Assembly (NCBI GenBank): GCA_017471465.1
Contig: JAFUTI010000023.1
Span: 124,001-188,000 of the forward strand
Source: Prevotella sp.
GTDB taxonomy: Bacteria; Bacteroidota; Bacteroidia; Bacteroidales; Bacteroidaceae
Direction: 5' to 3'
Length of the DNA: 64,000 nucleotides
Shown: piece by piece, positions 17,880-27,194 of the stretch
Layout: each line of letters begins with the position of its first letter
How positions within the stretch are numbered: position 1 is the first letter of the stretch
The notes under the pieces: generated by a model
Seen by the model: only the letters and a program-made list of their open reading frames with translations
Told to the model about the DNA's origin: nothing
Database searches by the model: none
Position numbers and translations under genes: made by a program

Positions 17880-20800
17880 TTAGATCTTTTCAATAAACTC
17901 TATTTCCACGATGCGCAGCTCACTCTTGGCATCGCCGCTGTTCTTGCTTTTACTCTTGAAGAGGTCAAGCTCACCGGCAGCAGGCTCGGCCACCTCGACG
18001 ATACCGCCAAAGGCATCCTCGTCCTTGCCAGCCCCCTTCAGTCGGATGGTCACCTCGTTGGTCTTCACCTGCTTGGTGGGTGTCAGATGGACGTAACCCA
18101 GACTGCGCTCCGTCTCGCCGCTCCAGATGAGCTGTTTGCCGGCATATATCTCCAACGGATAGCTGCGCAGACGCCAGCCGGTGAGTTTCAGACAGATGTC
18201 GCTGAGAACCGTCTTCTTTTCCAGCTTATAAGTAATCCACGCAGTAGAGAGACGACCGTCGTTCTTCCACTCCGACAGTTCGTTGTCATCGAAACTGCGT
18301 GCTGCATTGTCTGAGTCATAACCTGCCTTAGCGGAGATAATCTTTACTCCACGTGCCTCCTCCTCATAAGAAGGTGTCGATGGCGTCTCGCCACGTCCCA
18401 GCTGACCTTTGAGCGTCAGTTGCGGCAAGTAACTATCAACTTTCACCTTTTCACTTTTCACCTCTAAATATGCCGGCTTCACCCCGTCAGCGTAGGCTGA
18501 GAGATGGATCTCACCCACATTCGGCGTGGTACGGACAAGCACGCGGTTGACACCACACTCCACGGGGAGCGACATGGCACCAACATAGTTGTCGGAGACA
18601 TTCTTCGTGGCAGCGGCATCGAGCAGGCCTTCCGGACGGTTGTCGTCGGGACGCTGCAACGACTGGTTGTTACGAGTGGCAATACCACCAATCCACCGAG
18701 CCTCACCAGAGAGTGAGAAATGGACGGTACGGTCGTCAAGCGGACAACGGCGTCCCTGCTTGTCGACAACCTCAACCTGGAACAGCACCATATCGGCACC
18801 GTCGGCCTTCGTGCCTTCGGGATTCTCTATGGCCGTCAGTTTCAGCTGGTAGGGTTCTCCTACTGTCTCCAGCTTATAGCGGCTGCCATCATTGGCTACA
18901 GCCTCCAACACGCCTGCCTCAAAAGGCACATTCTCAAAGGTAAAGAGATAACGATAGCTCTGCTTACCCTTGCCTAGTGAACGTCCATTCAAGAACAGCT
19001 CCACTTCGTCTGCAGTAGAAACGACATAGACAGACTTCTTCGTGTCTTTCTCATAATTCCAGTGGCCGATAATGTAAGTCATCGCCTTCTCGGGCTCTAC
19101 CCAGCCGTTCCACATCACTTGGTGCACAAAGAAGGCATCCTTGGGAATACGCATGGCATCGGTGACACCGCTGGTGCGGTAGTTGGACTCACCACGGTGG
19201 TGGGTGTTGGTGTCAGAGAATACAATCTTCACGCCACCCGATGAGACACGCGTGCCAGTGCCAGGACGCTCACGCCAGTAGTCATACCAGCGGCGTACCA
19301 TCTCGACAGCCAGCTGGTCCATATTGTGGTTATAGTCGGTGGCAGGCTTGCCACGATACAGCGGACCGTCGCCCTCCTTGTGGTAGGGGTAGCTCTGCTC
19401 GTCCCAATACTTGCGCAGACCCTCGTCGCGACAGTACTCCATCGCCCACATAGGGTGCTTCTTGCTTTTGTTGATATACAGCATCTCACCGCCATATTCT
19501 GCCTCGTCGATATCGAGCATCTCGCGACTGCCGATGGCACGTCCGCCATACGGGTCATACGCATCGCGGATGGCCTTCATAGCCAGCATGTGCTCGCGGC
19601 TGATGCTCTCGTTGCCACACTCGTAGAAGAGGATAGAGGGATTATTCCTGTTATAGATGATGGCGTCACGCATCAGCTCAGTACGCTGATTCCAGCGGGC
19701 ACCCTCCACATCCTTCTCGGCATCGCCGGCAGGCATAGCCTGGATCAATCCCACACGGTCGCACGACTCAATGTCCTGCTTCCACGGTGTGACGTGCATC
19801 CAGCGTACCAGATTGCCACCCGACGCTACCATCAGGTCGTTCGAATAGTCACTCAGCCAGGCGGGCACCGACAGACCGACGCCAGGCCACTCGTTGGAGG
19901 TGCGCTGAGCATAGCCATGCATCATCAGCACCCGATCGTTCAGCCATATCTTGCCATCGGCAAAACGCGTCTTGCGGAAACCCGTCCGGGTAATGACATC
20001 GTCAATCTTAGAACCGTCATCAGCCTTGAGCAGGGTCTTTACGGTATACAGGTAGCCATAGCCCCACGACCAGAAATGCAGATTGCTGACCTCCTGCTGT
20101 ATGCTGACGGCACGTGTCTCTCCCGGCTGCATCGTGATGCGTTCGCCATTGAAATGAGCCACTTCTTTGCCGTCGGCATCGAGCACCTTAGCGAAGAAGG
20201 TAAACGAACGGGCCTGTGTGTCCTCGTTCTTCACCTGTGACTCAGCGTGAATGACGGCCTTGCGGCCTGGGATATCGAAATCGGTGGCATAGACATACGT
20301 TCCTGTAGTGCCAAGGTCGGAATAGAGCGGCAGTGTCTGGTAAAGACGGTCCGTGACATGCAGAAAGACATTCTTGGGGATTCCACCATAGTTGGCATTG
20401 AAGTTGCGGTCGTTCCACTGGTAACGGCTTTCATGCTTTCGTGAACGGTAGTTCCAACTGTTGTCACAACGCACGGCCAGCACGTTCTCACCTTCTATAA
20501 TATAAGGTGTCAGATCGAAGCCGCAGGCCATCACACCATTCTCACTGAAGCCCAGCTGATGACCATTCAGGTAGAAGTCGGCTCCCTGACGTACGCCCTC
20601 GAACTCGATGAAAAATTTACAAGCTTTCAGCTTAGAACTCTCAACACTGAACTGTTTCCTGTACCAGCAGATGGTGTCGGTCAGGTCAACGATATCCTTT
20701 CGGAATGCTTCGTCGCCGTTGAAAGCGTAGGGCAGCGTTACCCGCTGCCACTGGCTATCGTCGAACGCCGGCTTTGCTGCCTCGGAATAATCGCCAACGC

Positions 20801-20906
20801 ACAGTCGCCAGTCGGCATTGAAATTGAGTTTCTGTCGCTCGACAGCCTGAGCATTCAGCGAGAGTGTCAGCAACAAGATAATCTGAAAAGCTTTTAGTAG
20901 TCTCAT
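17880..20906 (-). CDS. GH2 glycoside hydrolase, beta-galactosidase-like, with C-terminal discoidin-type module
   Basis: The start was set at 20906 (MRLLKAFQIILLLTLSLNAQA, a good signal peptide) because a -7 box at 20934-20941 lies over the longer alternative. The 1008 residues contain the GH2 sugar-binding domain ('FEGVRQGADFYLNG'), an Ig-like sandwich, and a TIM barrel with acid/base Glu433 in CGNES and probable nucleophile Glu489 in WAMEYC. A DUF4982-like Ig domain follows, then a C-terminal jelly-roll resembling F5/8 type C ('DNAARSFDDNELSEWKNDG'). It probably removes beta-galactosyl groups from pectin side chains. It is followed by PL11 at 11 bp. An in-frame short-period repeat encodes SEKVKVDS in the linker (DNA 18434-18464), reported separately. 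Confidence 0.85.
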   Translation of the reverse strand: MRLLKAFQIILLLTLSLNAQAVERQKLNFNADWRLCVGDYSEAAKPAFDDSQWQRVTLPYAFNGDEAFRKDIVDLTDTICWYRKQFSVESSKLKACKFFIEFEGVRQGADFYLNGHQLGFSENGVMACGFDLTPYIIEGENVLAVRCDNSWNYRSRKHESRYQWNDRNFNANYGGIPKNVFLHVTDRLYQTLPLYSDLGTTGTYVYATDFDIPGRKAVIHAESQVKNEDTQARSFTFFAKVLDADGKEVAHFNGERITMQPGETRAVSIQQEVSNLHFWSWGYGYLYTVKTLLKADDGSKIDDVITRTGFRKTRFADGKIWLNDRVLMMHGYAQRTSNEWPGVGLSVPAWLSDYSNDLMVASGGNLVRWMHVTPWKQDIESCDRVGLIQAMPAGDAEKDVEGARWNQRTELMRDAIIYNRNNPSILFYECGNESISREHMLAMKAIRDAYDPYGGRAIGSREMLDIDEAEYGGEMLYINKSKKHPMWAMEYCRDEGLRKYWDEQSYPYHKEGDGPLYRGKPATDYNHNMDQLAVEMVRRWYDYWRERPGTGTRVSSGGVKIVFSDTNTHHRGESNYRTSGVTDAMRIPKDAFFVHQVMWNGWVEPEKAMTYIIGHWNYEKDTKKSVYVVSTADEVELFLNGRSLGKGKQSYRYLFTFENVPFEAGVLEAVANDGSRYKLETVGEPYQLKLTAIENPEGTKADGADMVLFQVEVVDKQGRRCPLDDRTVHFSLSGEARWIGGIATRNNQSLQRPDDNRPEGLLDAAATKNVSDNYVGAMSLPVECGVNRVLVRTTPNVGEIHLSAYADGVKPAYLEVKSEKVKVDSYLPQLTLKGQLGRGETPSTPSYEEEARGVKIISAKAGYDSDNAARSFDDNELSEWKNDGRLSTAWITYKLEKKTVLSDICLKLTGWRLRSYPLEIYAGKQLIWSGETERSLGYVHLTPTKQVKTNEVTIRLKGAGKDEDAFGGIVEVAEPAAGELDLFKSKSKNSGDAKSELRIVEIEFIEKI
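18434..18464. repeat. Short-period (7/8-bp) degenerate repeat inside the GH2 gene
   Basis: Four TCA(A/C)(C)T-type units on the plus strand have TCA starts at 18436, 18443, 18451 and 18458. On the coding strand it reads as GTGAAAAG-like units and encodes the Lys/Val-rich linker SEKVKVDS between two domains without breaking the frame. Confidence 0.6.
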
Positions 20907-20933
20907 TTTCTTCGTTTTGATGGTTTTCTGCTG

Positions 20934-20941
20934 CAAAAGTA
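20934..20941 (-). promoter_or_regulatory. Possible internal -7 box before the GH2-PL11 pair
   Basis: TACTTTTG on the minus strand matches TAnnTTTG and lies 28 nt before the ATG at 20906, in the 92-bp gap after the upstream PL11 gene. No -33 element was found. Confidence 0.4.
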
Positions 20942-20998
20942 TATGCTTTTATAGAACTAAAATAGGTAATAGCGTTCAAAAAATACAAAAATCGTACT

Positions 20999-23900
20999 TT
21001 ATCTCTTCGTAATACGAACATTCTCCATCACTCCGCCATTGACACGTCTCCCGATGATATAGATGCCAGCTGGCAACGAACGGAGAGCATCAGCATAACG
21101 GATATTCGAACAGACTTGCACGCCATCGGTGGTGAACACATCTACCAGTGCATCAGCAGACATCGTAGCGCCGATACCCGTCACCGTGCCTGTCACTACC
21201 AGCTTGCCGTCGCTGAGCAGTTTCGAGGTGTCAAAGGTGTAGGCTGTGCCATCGGCAGCCTCTGACTTCACGATGACGTCACCCGTATGCTGGCCGGTCA
21301 CGTTGAAGACAGTCAGTTCGTCGCCGGCGTTCAGCTTGCGAGTGGAGGGGATACGCACCAGCAGGGTGTCGCCGTTGTGCTTAAGATTACCCTTCACCGT
21401 CAACCGTGTGTTGGAGACGGCTGCCAGCGTACAGAGGTAGGTGGCACCCTGCTGCATGGTGACGTTCTGCACGGTAGCCGTACCGGTGAGCACGGCATCC
21501 TTGGCGATGGTTACCTGGCCACTACAGAGAACGTTCGATGACGTGTTCAGTAGCTCCAGCGTACCTGCAGAGACGTTGATGGGCGAGGTGTGGCCTGCCG
21601 TCCTCAATGTCAGCTTGCCGCTGCCCACCTTGACAATGCTCTTCGCCGTGAACAGACCTGAGAACGATGAATCCTCATTACGGAAGCCTATCTGGTAGGT
21701 GCTCTGCGAACCGCCCAGCACACCATCGGTAGCCGTACCGGCGAGCGTCCCTATTTTCAAGGTGGCCGTTGCCTCACCACTGCCGCCACTTACCGTATGG
21801 CTGACGTATGTGTTAGCACCGACGACCAGCCGTGCCTTCGACATATCGGTGACGTTCGACATCAGGCGGAAGTTACCGCCGTCGCCCACGGCCGTGAGTT
21901 GTCCTTCGAACTGGCTGAAATTGGCTCCCACATCGCAGCGCACGTAAATTGTGCGGATGGTGAGATTGCCGGTTCCCTTGAACGTACCGTTGATCTTGCC
22001 ACGCCTGGTACCGACAATCGTATTGGCGGTGCCGTCCTGGACGGTGCACACATAGTTGAACGTGGGCAACGTCGATGAGCTATTATTGTCTATCAAGTCG
22101 ACCTCGCCGCCGGCCAGCACCATAGGGCCGCCAACACGTCCGAAAGAGGTGTTCCAGGCACCCTGGGCTATCGCACCGTTCTTCACGATGACACCAGCGA
22201 AATTGTTGGCGCCGCCGTAGTTGAAGTTGATGCGTCCAGGACCATCCTTCACCAGGTAGCCCGTGCCCTTCACCTGCCCTTTTAGCGTCAGGGCGCTGTT
22301 GCTGGTGGCCACACGGATGGTGGCGGTATCGGTAAGGGTCACTATGTGGTCGGTGGCCATATTGTCCTTCTGGAGCACCAGCGTTCCGCCATTGATCTGC
22401 AGGTTACCCTCAGCAGCCGTCGAAGCGCCGATAGCGCTCTTCTGTCCGCCGTCGTAGAAGTTGGGTACCGTCAGCGTACCGCCATTAATGATAGTCTTAC
22501 CCGTATAGTCGTTGTACTTCATGTTGAGCGTCACGTCGGCATCGCGGTTTACCGTCACATCACCCTCACCAGAGATGCCACCTTCACCAGAAAAGGTGTA
22601 CTTGCCGCTGTCGAAGATGACGCCACTGGTCACCATCGACTCGTTGAGGGTGACAACCTTCTCTGTGCTCTGAGCATTAAACACCACCTGGTCGCCGGCC
22701 ACGAAGGAAGTAGCACCATTGAGGCTGAAGTTCTTGGCCTTATAGTCCCAAACCTTACTTTCATTGCCCGTCCACACCACGTTCTGGGCGGGTGCACGGG
22801 TGACATTGATGACGAGCACGAGTTTATTGTCCTTCACCACGAGGTCGTAGTTGATACCATCGAGTCCACGTGTCTCCAGTTTCGACGGGTCGCAGGTCAG
22901 CGTGCCTGTACATTCGGCAATGACATACTCAGCAGCATCGTTGGAAGACAGATTCACGGAGATATAGTTGGTATTCTTGAAGGTGAGGTCGCCCTCGACA
23001 AAGAGCTTATTACCAGGTACAACCTCTATATAAACATTACCTGGCAATGTCATGCTCTTCTTCGAGGTCATCAGCGTCTCAGGCATCAGCCGGCAGCCCT
23101 CATAGTTCAGAGCCCCCTCGAAGGTGATGGTGTCCTTCAGTGTGACGGAGCCGCCGAGCGTACCGCGAGCCCGCAGCTCCACGGGGCCTGCTATCTCGCC
23201 GTTCACCGACAGTGTCCCCTCACTGATGAGATTCGTGCCTGTGTGGTTCAAGCTACAGTTGAAAGTAGCTTTTCCTTGCATCGATTTGACGAGCCGTCCC
23301 GTACCCTTAGTGCCAGCGCCGCCAAACGTATAGTCGTGACCGCTGGGATTCATCAGGTAGAGCACCGTTGGTTCATGGTTCACGGTTATAGGCGATTGGT
23401 TATCGCCTTGCAGGTCGAACATCACACTCTTGCCATTGGCCATCTCGTTGCGCACGTCAGCCTCAAACACAGGAGGCAGCGGTGGCAATGGCATGCCCCC
23501 ACCCAGATAGAAACCGGTGTTGGGATGCTGGTAGTAGCCGCGGGTGGTGCAGTCGAGGCGGTAGTGTGGGTCTTGCTGCAGGCAGTAGATACTATAAGTG
23601 GTGGGGATGTTGGTGGTGTAACCCACGAGTCCCGTCGATCCGCTTTCGTTCTGCTTAGCCAGGATAATCTCCTCGCGCCAGTCGCCCGTGATGTCGCCCA
23701 TGAAGGCAGGACGCGTGCCTGTGCCACCATGTGTAGCCCACGATGACTCCTGCGAGAACTCACAGAGGCGGTCGCCTAGCACACGGGTAATCATCACATT
23801 GGTGCCCCAGCCACTGCCACCGGGTGAGTTGAGCCACTCGCGTTGCAGACGGCCATCCCACCAGACACCTTCGTACATAGAGCCCGAACGGGTCTGCCCC

Positions 23901-25453
23901 GTCTTCTCGCCCTTACAGTCGTAGACGAACTCGTCGGCATAGCTCAGTATCTCGTAGCCCTTGTGCGTGGCATCGATGTCGAGACAGGCACCACGACCTA
24001 CGTCGTAGACCGAAGGCAGATACCACTCCTTGATGCGCTCAGCCGTCTTGGTATCGTAGAGGCACTGCCCAAGAAGGGCACTCTGCTGGATGGCAAAGCC
24101 CTCCAATCCCGGACGGTCTGGATCGATGTCGCTGATGATGAAGCGGTCGCCGTGGCCCAGACCGGTAGCGACAAAACGGTTCTGAGCGGGATTCACGCCG
24201 TAGCCGCCGGTCCACATCTCGTCGCAGCCGTCACCGTCGCCGTCGAGGACACGTATCTGGTGGAACTCAGCACATCCGGGCCGCTTATCGTTGGCGCTCC
24301 ATGTGTGACTATGATGCCAGTTAGCAGCAGTGCCACTGCTCCAGTCGTAATCCCAAGAGTGCACATAGACATGATGAAGACCACCACTCTCACGGTCGGC
24401 ACACTCCATAATGAGCGAAGGATGGATACCGTCGAGATAGGCGATACCGAAATGGCCTTCCATAGCGCCATAGCCGAAGTTCATATAGGAGGACCGGTTG
24501 TCGCGACCATAGTGGTCGCTGCCATCGGTGACCCAGGCATATTGCAACTCAGAGTAAGTCAACTCCTCACCGGTAGCACCGTCGATGACCGACATATAGA
24601 CAGGAGGGTTGCGCTTCGTCTGCGTACGGTAGTCGACGATGCCGTCATTGTCGGTGTCGGCATCATCGCGGCCGCCCACATACTTTCCCCATGTCTCGTT
24701 CGCCTTGTCCCAGAAACGGGTGCCGTCGCTACTGCGAACGATGACCTCGCAACGGCCGTCACAGTTGATATCCCAAGCCACCACCATATCGTTCTGTCCG
24801 GCACAGATATTGACATTCGGCCCCATGTCGACCGTCCACAATAGCGTGCCGTCAAGCTTGTATGCTTGAATCTTATGCGTGGTAGTAGCGGTGTTATCCT
24901 CGGCATTCTCGGCATCGTCGCCGCCGGTGGCACCCGAGAAGAGACGGTCTACCACCACGGCATCGTACTCGCCATTGCCATCGAGGTCCATAGGCCAGCA
25001 GTACTTCGTACGGTAGTCGTCGCGCTTGATGACATTGTTGTCGAAGTTGAAGTTGAACCACACGTTGGGATAGGCCTGCGTCTTATATAGGAAGGGGTTG
25101 CTCTTCTCACCCTCAACGCCGTCTGGCGTAATGGCCGTCACGGCATACTCCGTATTATTGGTAAGCGTCGTCTGCAGACAAGTCACCTTCAACGGCTGTG
25201 CATTGATTTTCGTGTAGTCCGTGGCGCCCTTGGCACGCTTATACACGTTGTACGTCGTCCCCTCTGGCTCCTGAGCCAGCTTGCGCCAGGAGATGAGTGA
25301 ACCAGTGCCTGCGGTAGAGGTCACATTACGGATACTGCTGCCGCTACGGTTCACGGCGACGACACTACGTTCTAGTTTCTGCTGCAGGCGCTGGCCCTGC
25401 ATCATCACTGCCATCAGACAAAGCAGGATGATTGTCATTGATACTCTTTTCAT
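20999..25453 (-). CDS. PL11-type lyase with autotransporter-associated repeat region
   Basis: This is a 1484-residue secreted protein. Residues about 20-655 form a divergent PL11 propeller: calcium loops 'MDLDGNGEYDAVVV', 'WDINCDGRCEVIV' and 'DTDNDGIVDYRT', then 'TGLGHGDR', 'DIDPDRPGLEGF' and 'GDITGDWREEIILA'. Residues about 655-1400 are Gly/Thr-rich beta repeats of the autotransporter-associated strand type ('YTGKTIINGGTLTVPN', 'GSGKLTL', 'GTLAGTATDGVLGGS'), likely a stalk. The last 70 residues form a sorting-type tail ('LPAGIYIIGRRVNGG'). This layout suggests a surface-anchored rhamnogalacturonan lyase. It lies 45 bp downstream of the GltD-like gene in the same direction. Activity is inferred: this member is more divergent than the other two PL11 proteins. 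Confidence 0.8.
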   Translation of the reverse strand: MKRVSMTIILLCLMAVMMQGQRLQQKLERSVVAVNRSGSSIRNVTSTAGTGSLISWRKLAQEPEGTTYNVYKRAKGATDYTKINAQPLKVTCLQTTLTNNTEYAVTAITPDGVEGEKSNPFLYKTQAYPNVWFNFNFDNNVIKRDDYRTKYCWPMDLDGNGEYDAVVVDRLFSGATGGDDAENAEDNTATTTHKIQAYKLDGTLLWTVDMGPNVNICAGQNDMVVAWDINCDGRCEVIVRSSDGTRFWDKANETWGKYVGGRDDADTDNDGIVDYRTQTKRNPPVYMSVIDGATGEELTYSELQYAWVTDGSDHYGRDNRSSYMNFGYGAMEGHFGIAYLDGIHPSLIMECADRESGGLHHVYVHSWDYDWSSGTAANWHHSHTWSANDKRPGCAEFHQIRVLDGDGDGCDEMWTGGYGVNPAQNRFVATGLGHGDRFIISDIDPDRPGLEGFAIQQSALLGQCLYDTKTAERIKEWYLPSVYDVGRGACLDIDATHKGYEILSYADEFVYDCKGEKTGQTRSGSMYEGVWWDGRLQREWLNSPGGSGWGTNVMITRVLGDRLCEFSQESSWATHGGTGTRPAFMGDITGDWREEIILAKQNESGSTGLVGYTTNIPTTYSIYCLQQDPHYRLDCTTRGYYQHPNTGFYLGGGMPLPPLPPVFEADVRNEMANGKSVMFDLQGDNQSPITVNHEPTVLYLMNPSGHDYTFGGAGTKGTGRLVKSMQGKATFNCSLNHTGTNLISEGTLSVNGEIAGPVELRARGTLGGSVTLKDTITFEGALNYEGCRLMPETLMTSKKSMTLPGNVYIEVVPGNKLFVEGDLTFKNTNYISVNLSSNDAAEYVIAECTGTLTCDPSKLETRGLDGINYDLVVKDNKLVLVINVTRAPAQNVVWTGNESKVWDYKAKNFSLNGATSFVAGDQVVFNAQSTEKVVTLNESMVTSGVIFDSGKYTFSGEGGISGEGDVTVNRDADVTLNMKYNDYTGKTIINGGTLTVPNFYDGGQKSAIGASTAAEGNLQINGGTLVLQKDNMATDHIVTLTDTATIRVATSNSALTLKGQVKGTGYLVKDGPGRINFNYGGANNFAGVIVKNGAIAQGAWNTSFGRVGGPMVLAGGEVDLIDNNSSSTLPTFNYVCTVQDGTANTIVGTRRGKINGTFKGTGNLTIRTIYVRCDVGANFSQFEGQLTAVGDGGNFRLMSNVTDMSKARLVVGANTYVSHTVSGGSGEATATLKIGTLAGTATDGVLGGSQSTYQIGFRNEDSSFSGLFTAKSIVKVGSGKLTLRTAGHTSPINVSAGTLELLNTSSNVLCSGQVTIAKDAVLTGTATVQNVTMQQGATYLCTLAAVSNTRLTVKGNLKHNGDTLLVRIPSTRKLNAGDELTVFNVTGQHTGDVIVKSEAADGTAYTFDTSKLLSDGKLVVTGTVTGIGATMSADALVDVFTTDGVQVCSNIRYADALRSLPAGIYIIGRRVNGGVMENVRITKR

Positions 25454-25498
25454 CGTTAGTAGTTATAGTCTTTAGTGATGTTTTCTGTTAATAAAGCT

Positions 25499-26875
25499 TT
25501 ATCCCATATTGATAGCCTTCATCAGTTTCACAGCATCCACATATTGGGCAATGCCCATCGCCACCTTCTTGGCATCCTGCATGGCATGGACGACAGTGGC
25601 CTGGCGGTTGGCAACATCACCACCGGCAAAGACGCCTTTGCGGGTGGTCATGCCGTAAGGCAGGTCGCGAGTGATAAGGAAGCGGCGCTCGTCGTTCTCC
25701 AGTCCGGAGGTGGTACGCACGATCTTTGTGTTAGGTGTGGCACCGATAGCCATGATAATATTGTTGGCAGGAAGAGTCTGACACACAGGTTCCTTCCCAG
25801 GTTCTGCCGTCTCCAGCACTATCTCCTGAATATCCAACTGGTCGTCGACGTGTATCTCCTTGATAGAGGCCCACCAGTTGAAGTGTACACCCTCCTTGAC
25901 GGCATCGTCGTACTCAGCCCTGAGGGCCGACATGGTGTCGATGCCCTCGTTGAAGATGACGTCTACCTGGGAGGCACCGATGCGCAAGGCCGTACGCGAG
26001 GCGTCCATTGCCGTGTTTCCGCCGCCGATGACCCACACGCGCGACCCTTTATGGACATGGGTCTCGTTGGGCGACATGAAACCCTCGGCAATGAGTTCCA
26101 CCCGGCGCAGAAAATGGATGGCAAAGCGTACACCAATGAGGTCGGAACAGTGTTTCGCATTCTCGCCCTCAGAGATGCACCGCCCATTCTGGTAGATGGG
26201 AATCTCCAAAGTACGTGGCTTACCAAGACCCGTACCGATAAAGACAGCATCGAAGCCCTGAGCAAACAGACTGTCGACGGTAATCTCCACACCGACATGG
26301 GTGTTACGGTGGATGACGACACCCATCTTTTCTATATAGCGTATCTCGCGGGCAACGACCTCTTTGGGCAGCCGGTATTCGGGGATGCCATAGCGCAGCA
26401 CGCCGCCACACTGGGCCTCCATCTCGAACATCTCAACGGCAAAGCCCATACGCGAGAGGTCGCCGGCCACGGTGATGCCCGACGGACCGGCACCGATGAC
26501 AGCCACCTTGCCACGCGTCTTCTCCACGATATTCTCATGTGTCAGTTCATTGTCGGAATCGAAGTCGGCCACAAAACGTTCCAGCTTACCGATGTTCACC
26601 GGCTCGCCCTTCTTGCCCAGCACACAGGCTCCCTCACACTGTTTCTCATGACCGCAGACACGTCCGCAGACGGCAGGCAGATTGCTCTTCGCACGGATAA
26701 TGCCGATGGCATTACCAAGGTTGCCTTTCTTCAACTCGTGAATCCAGTCGGGGATGTCGTTCTCTATCGGACAGCCCTTCTTACACTGGGGCACCTTGCA
26801 GTGCAGGCATCGCTGCGCCTCCTTGATGGCCTCGGCCATCGTATAGCTTTCGTTGATTTCTTCCTTGAATCTCAT
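25499..26875 (-). CDS. gltD: GltD-like NAD(P)H-dependent FAD/Fe-S oxidoreductase
   Basis: This is a 458-residue cytoplasmic protein without a signal peptide. An N-terminal Fer4_20 domain carries Cys23, 26, 31, 35 and Cys70, 74, 80, 84 for two 4Fe-4S clusters. An FAD Rossmann motif (GAGPSG, about 130) and an NAD(P)H motif (GGGNTAMD, 284-291) follow, with a C-terminal 'GVFAGGD' FAD site. The length and order match stand-alone GltA/GltD-type proteins (small subunit of glutamate synthase, or NfnB/SudA-like ferredoxin:NADP reductases). No glutamate synthase large subunit or NfnA partner is nearby. It sits between CAZyme genes in one direction (19 bp and 45 bp gaps), so it is probably co-transcribed with them. 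Whether it supplies redox balance for pectin fermentation or is a chance passenger cannot be decided here. Confidence 0.85.
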   Translation of the reverse strand: MRFKEEINESYTMAEAIKEAQRCLHCKVPQCKKGCPIENDIPDWIHELKKGNLGNAIGIIRAKSNLPAVCGRVCGHEKQCEGACVLGKKGEPVNIGKLERFVADFDSDNELTHENIVEKTRGKVAVIGAGPSGITVAGDLSRMGFAVEMFEMEAQCGGVLRYGIPEYRLPKEVVAREIRYIEKMGVVIHRNTHVGVEITVDSLFAQGFDAVFIGTGLGKPRTLEIPIYQNGRCISEGENAKHCSDLIGVRFAIHFLRRVELIAEGFMSPNETHVHKGSRVWVIGGGNTAMDASRTALRIGASQVDVIFNEGIDTMSALRAEYDDAVKEGVHFNWWASIKEIHVDDQLDIQEIVLETAEPGKEPVCQTLPANNIIMAIGATPNTKIVRTTSGLENDERRFLITRDLPYGMTTRKGVFAGGDVANRQATVVHAMQDAKKVAMGIAQYVDAVKLMKAINMG

Positions 26876-26894
26876 GGCTTTATATGTTTCTTAT

Positions 26895-27194
26895 TCATTT
26901 CAAAGGATCCCATATCTCTTTTTCACCATTAGGGAAGGCTACCTCGAACCTGGAGTCATCAGTAAAGCGGATGATGGTGCCATCGTTCAGGACACACTGG
27001 TCGGCTACGACTCCCTTTGGGTCTACCCGCTCATTAATCCAATAGTAATAACATCCCACGCGGATGCTGTCGGGTGGTGTGAGGAACGACTGGTAGAGCC
27101 GTTCGCGCTGATTATTAGTACTATGATTTAGCTGTGCCTGTGTGGTAACTATCACCTGACAAGACACTAACAGCAAGGAAATGATTCGCTTCAT
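26895..27194 (-). CDS. 99-residue secreted ORF, probable remnant of a larger glycosidase gene
   Basis: A signal peptide (about 1-20) is followed by 'LYQSFLTPPDSIRVGCYYYWINERVDPKGV' (quoted in shortened form; key residues PP, YYW, P.G), which resembles the first segment of GH106 alpha-L-rhamnosidases and related enzymes (F..PP..ARP..WWHW.NG..). After VAD, where the family would continue for hundreds of residues, the frame runs directly into 'LNDGTIIRFTDDSRFEVAFPNG' and stops. An in-frame internal deletion would explain this, but a genuine small protein cannot be excluded. Its ATG overlaps the stop of the tandem SGNH gene by 4 bp (ATGA), so it is translationally coupled. The tail was not recognised. 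Confidence 0.55.
   Translation of the reverse strand: MKRIISLLLVSCQVIVTTQAQLNHSTNNQRERLYQSFLTPPDSIRVGCYYYWINERVDPKGVVADQCVLNDGTIIRFTDDSRFEVAFPNGEKEIWDPLK

Noticed and set aside
22346..23746. 466-codon plus-strand frame opposite the PL11 repeat region
   Set aside because: Codon pattern and domain evidence support the minus-strand PL11; the plus-strand product has no signal or motif.
25475..26932. 485-codon plus-strand frame opposite the GltD-like gene
   Set aside because: The minus strand shows eight cluster cysteines and both nucleotide-binding motifs; the plus-strand product is a shadow.
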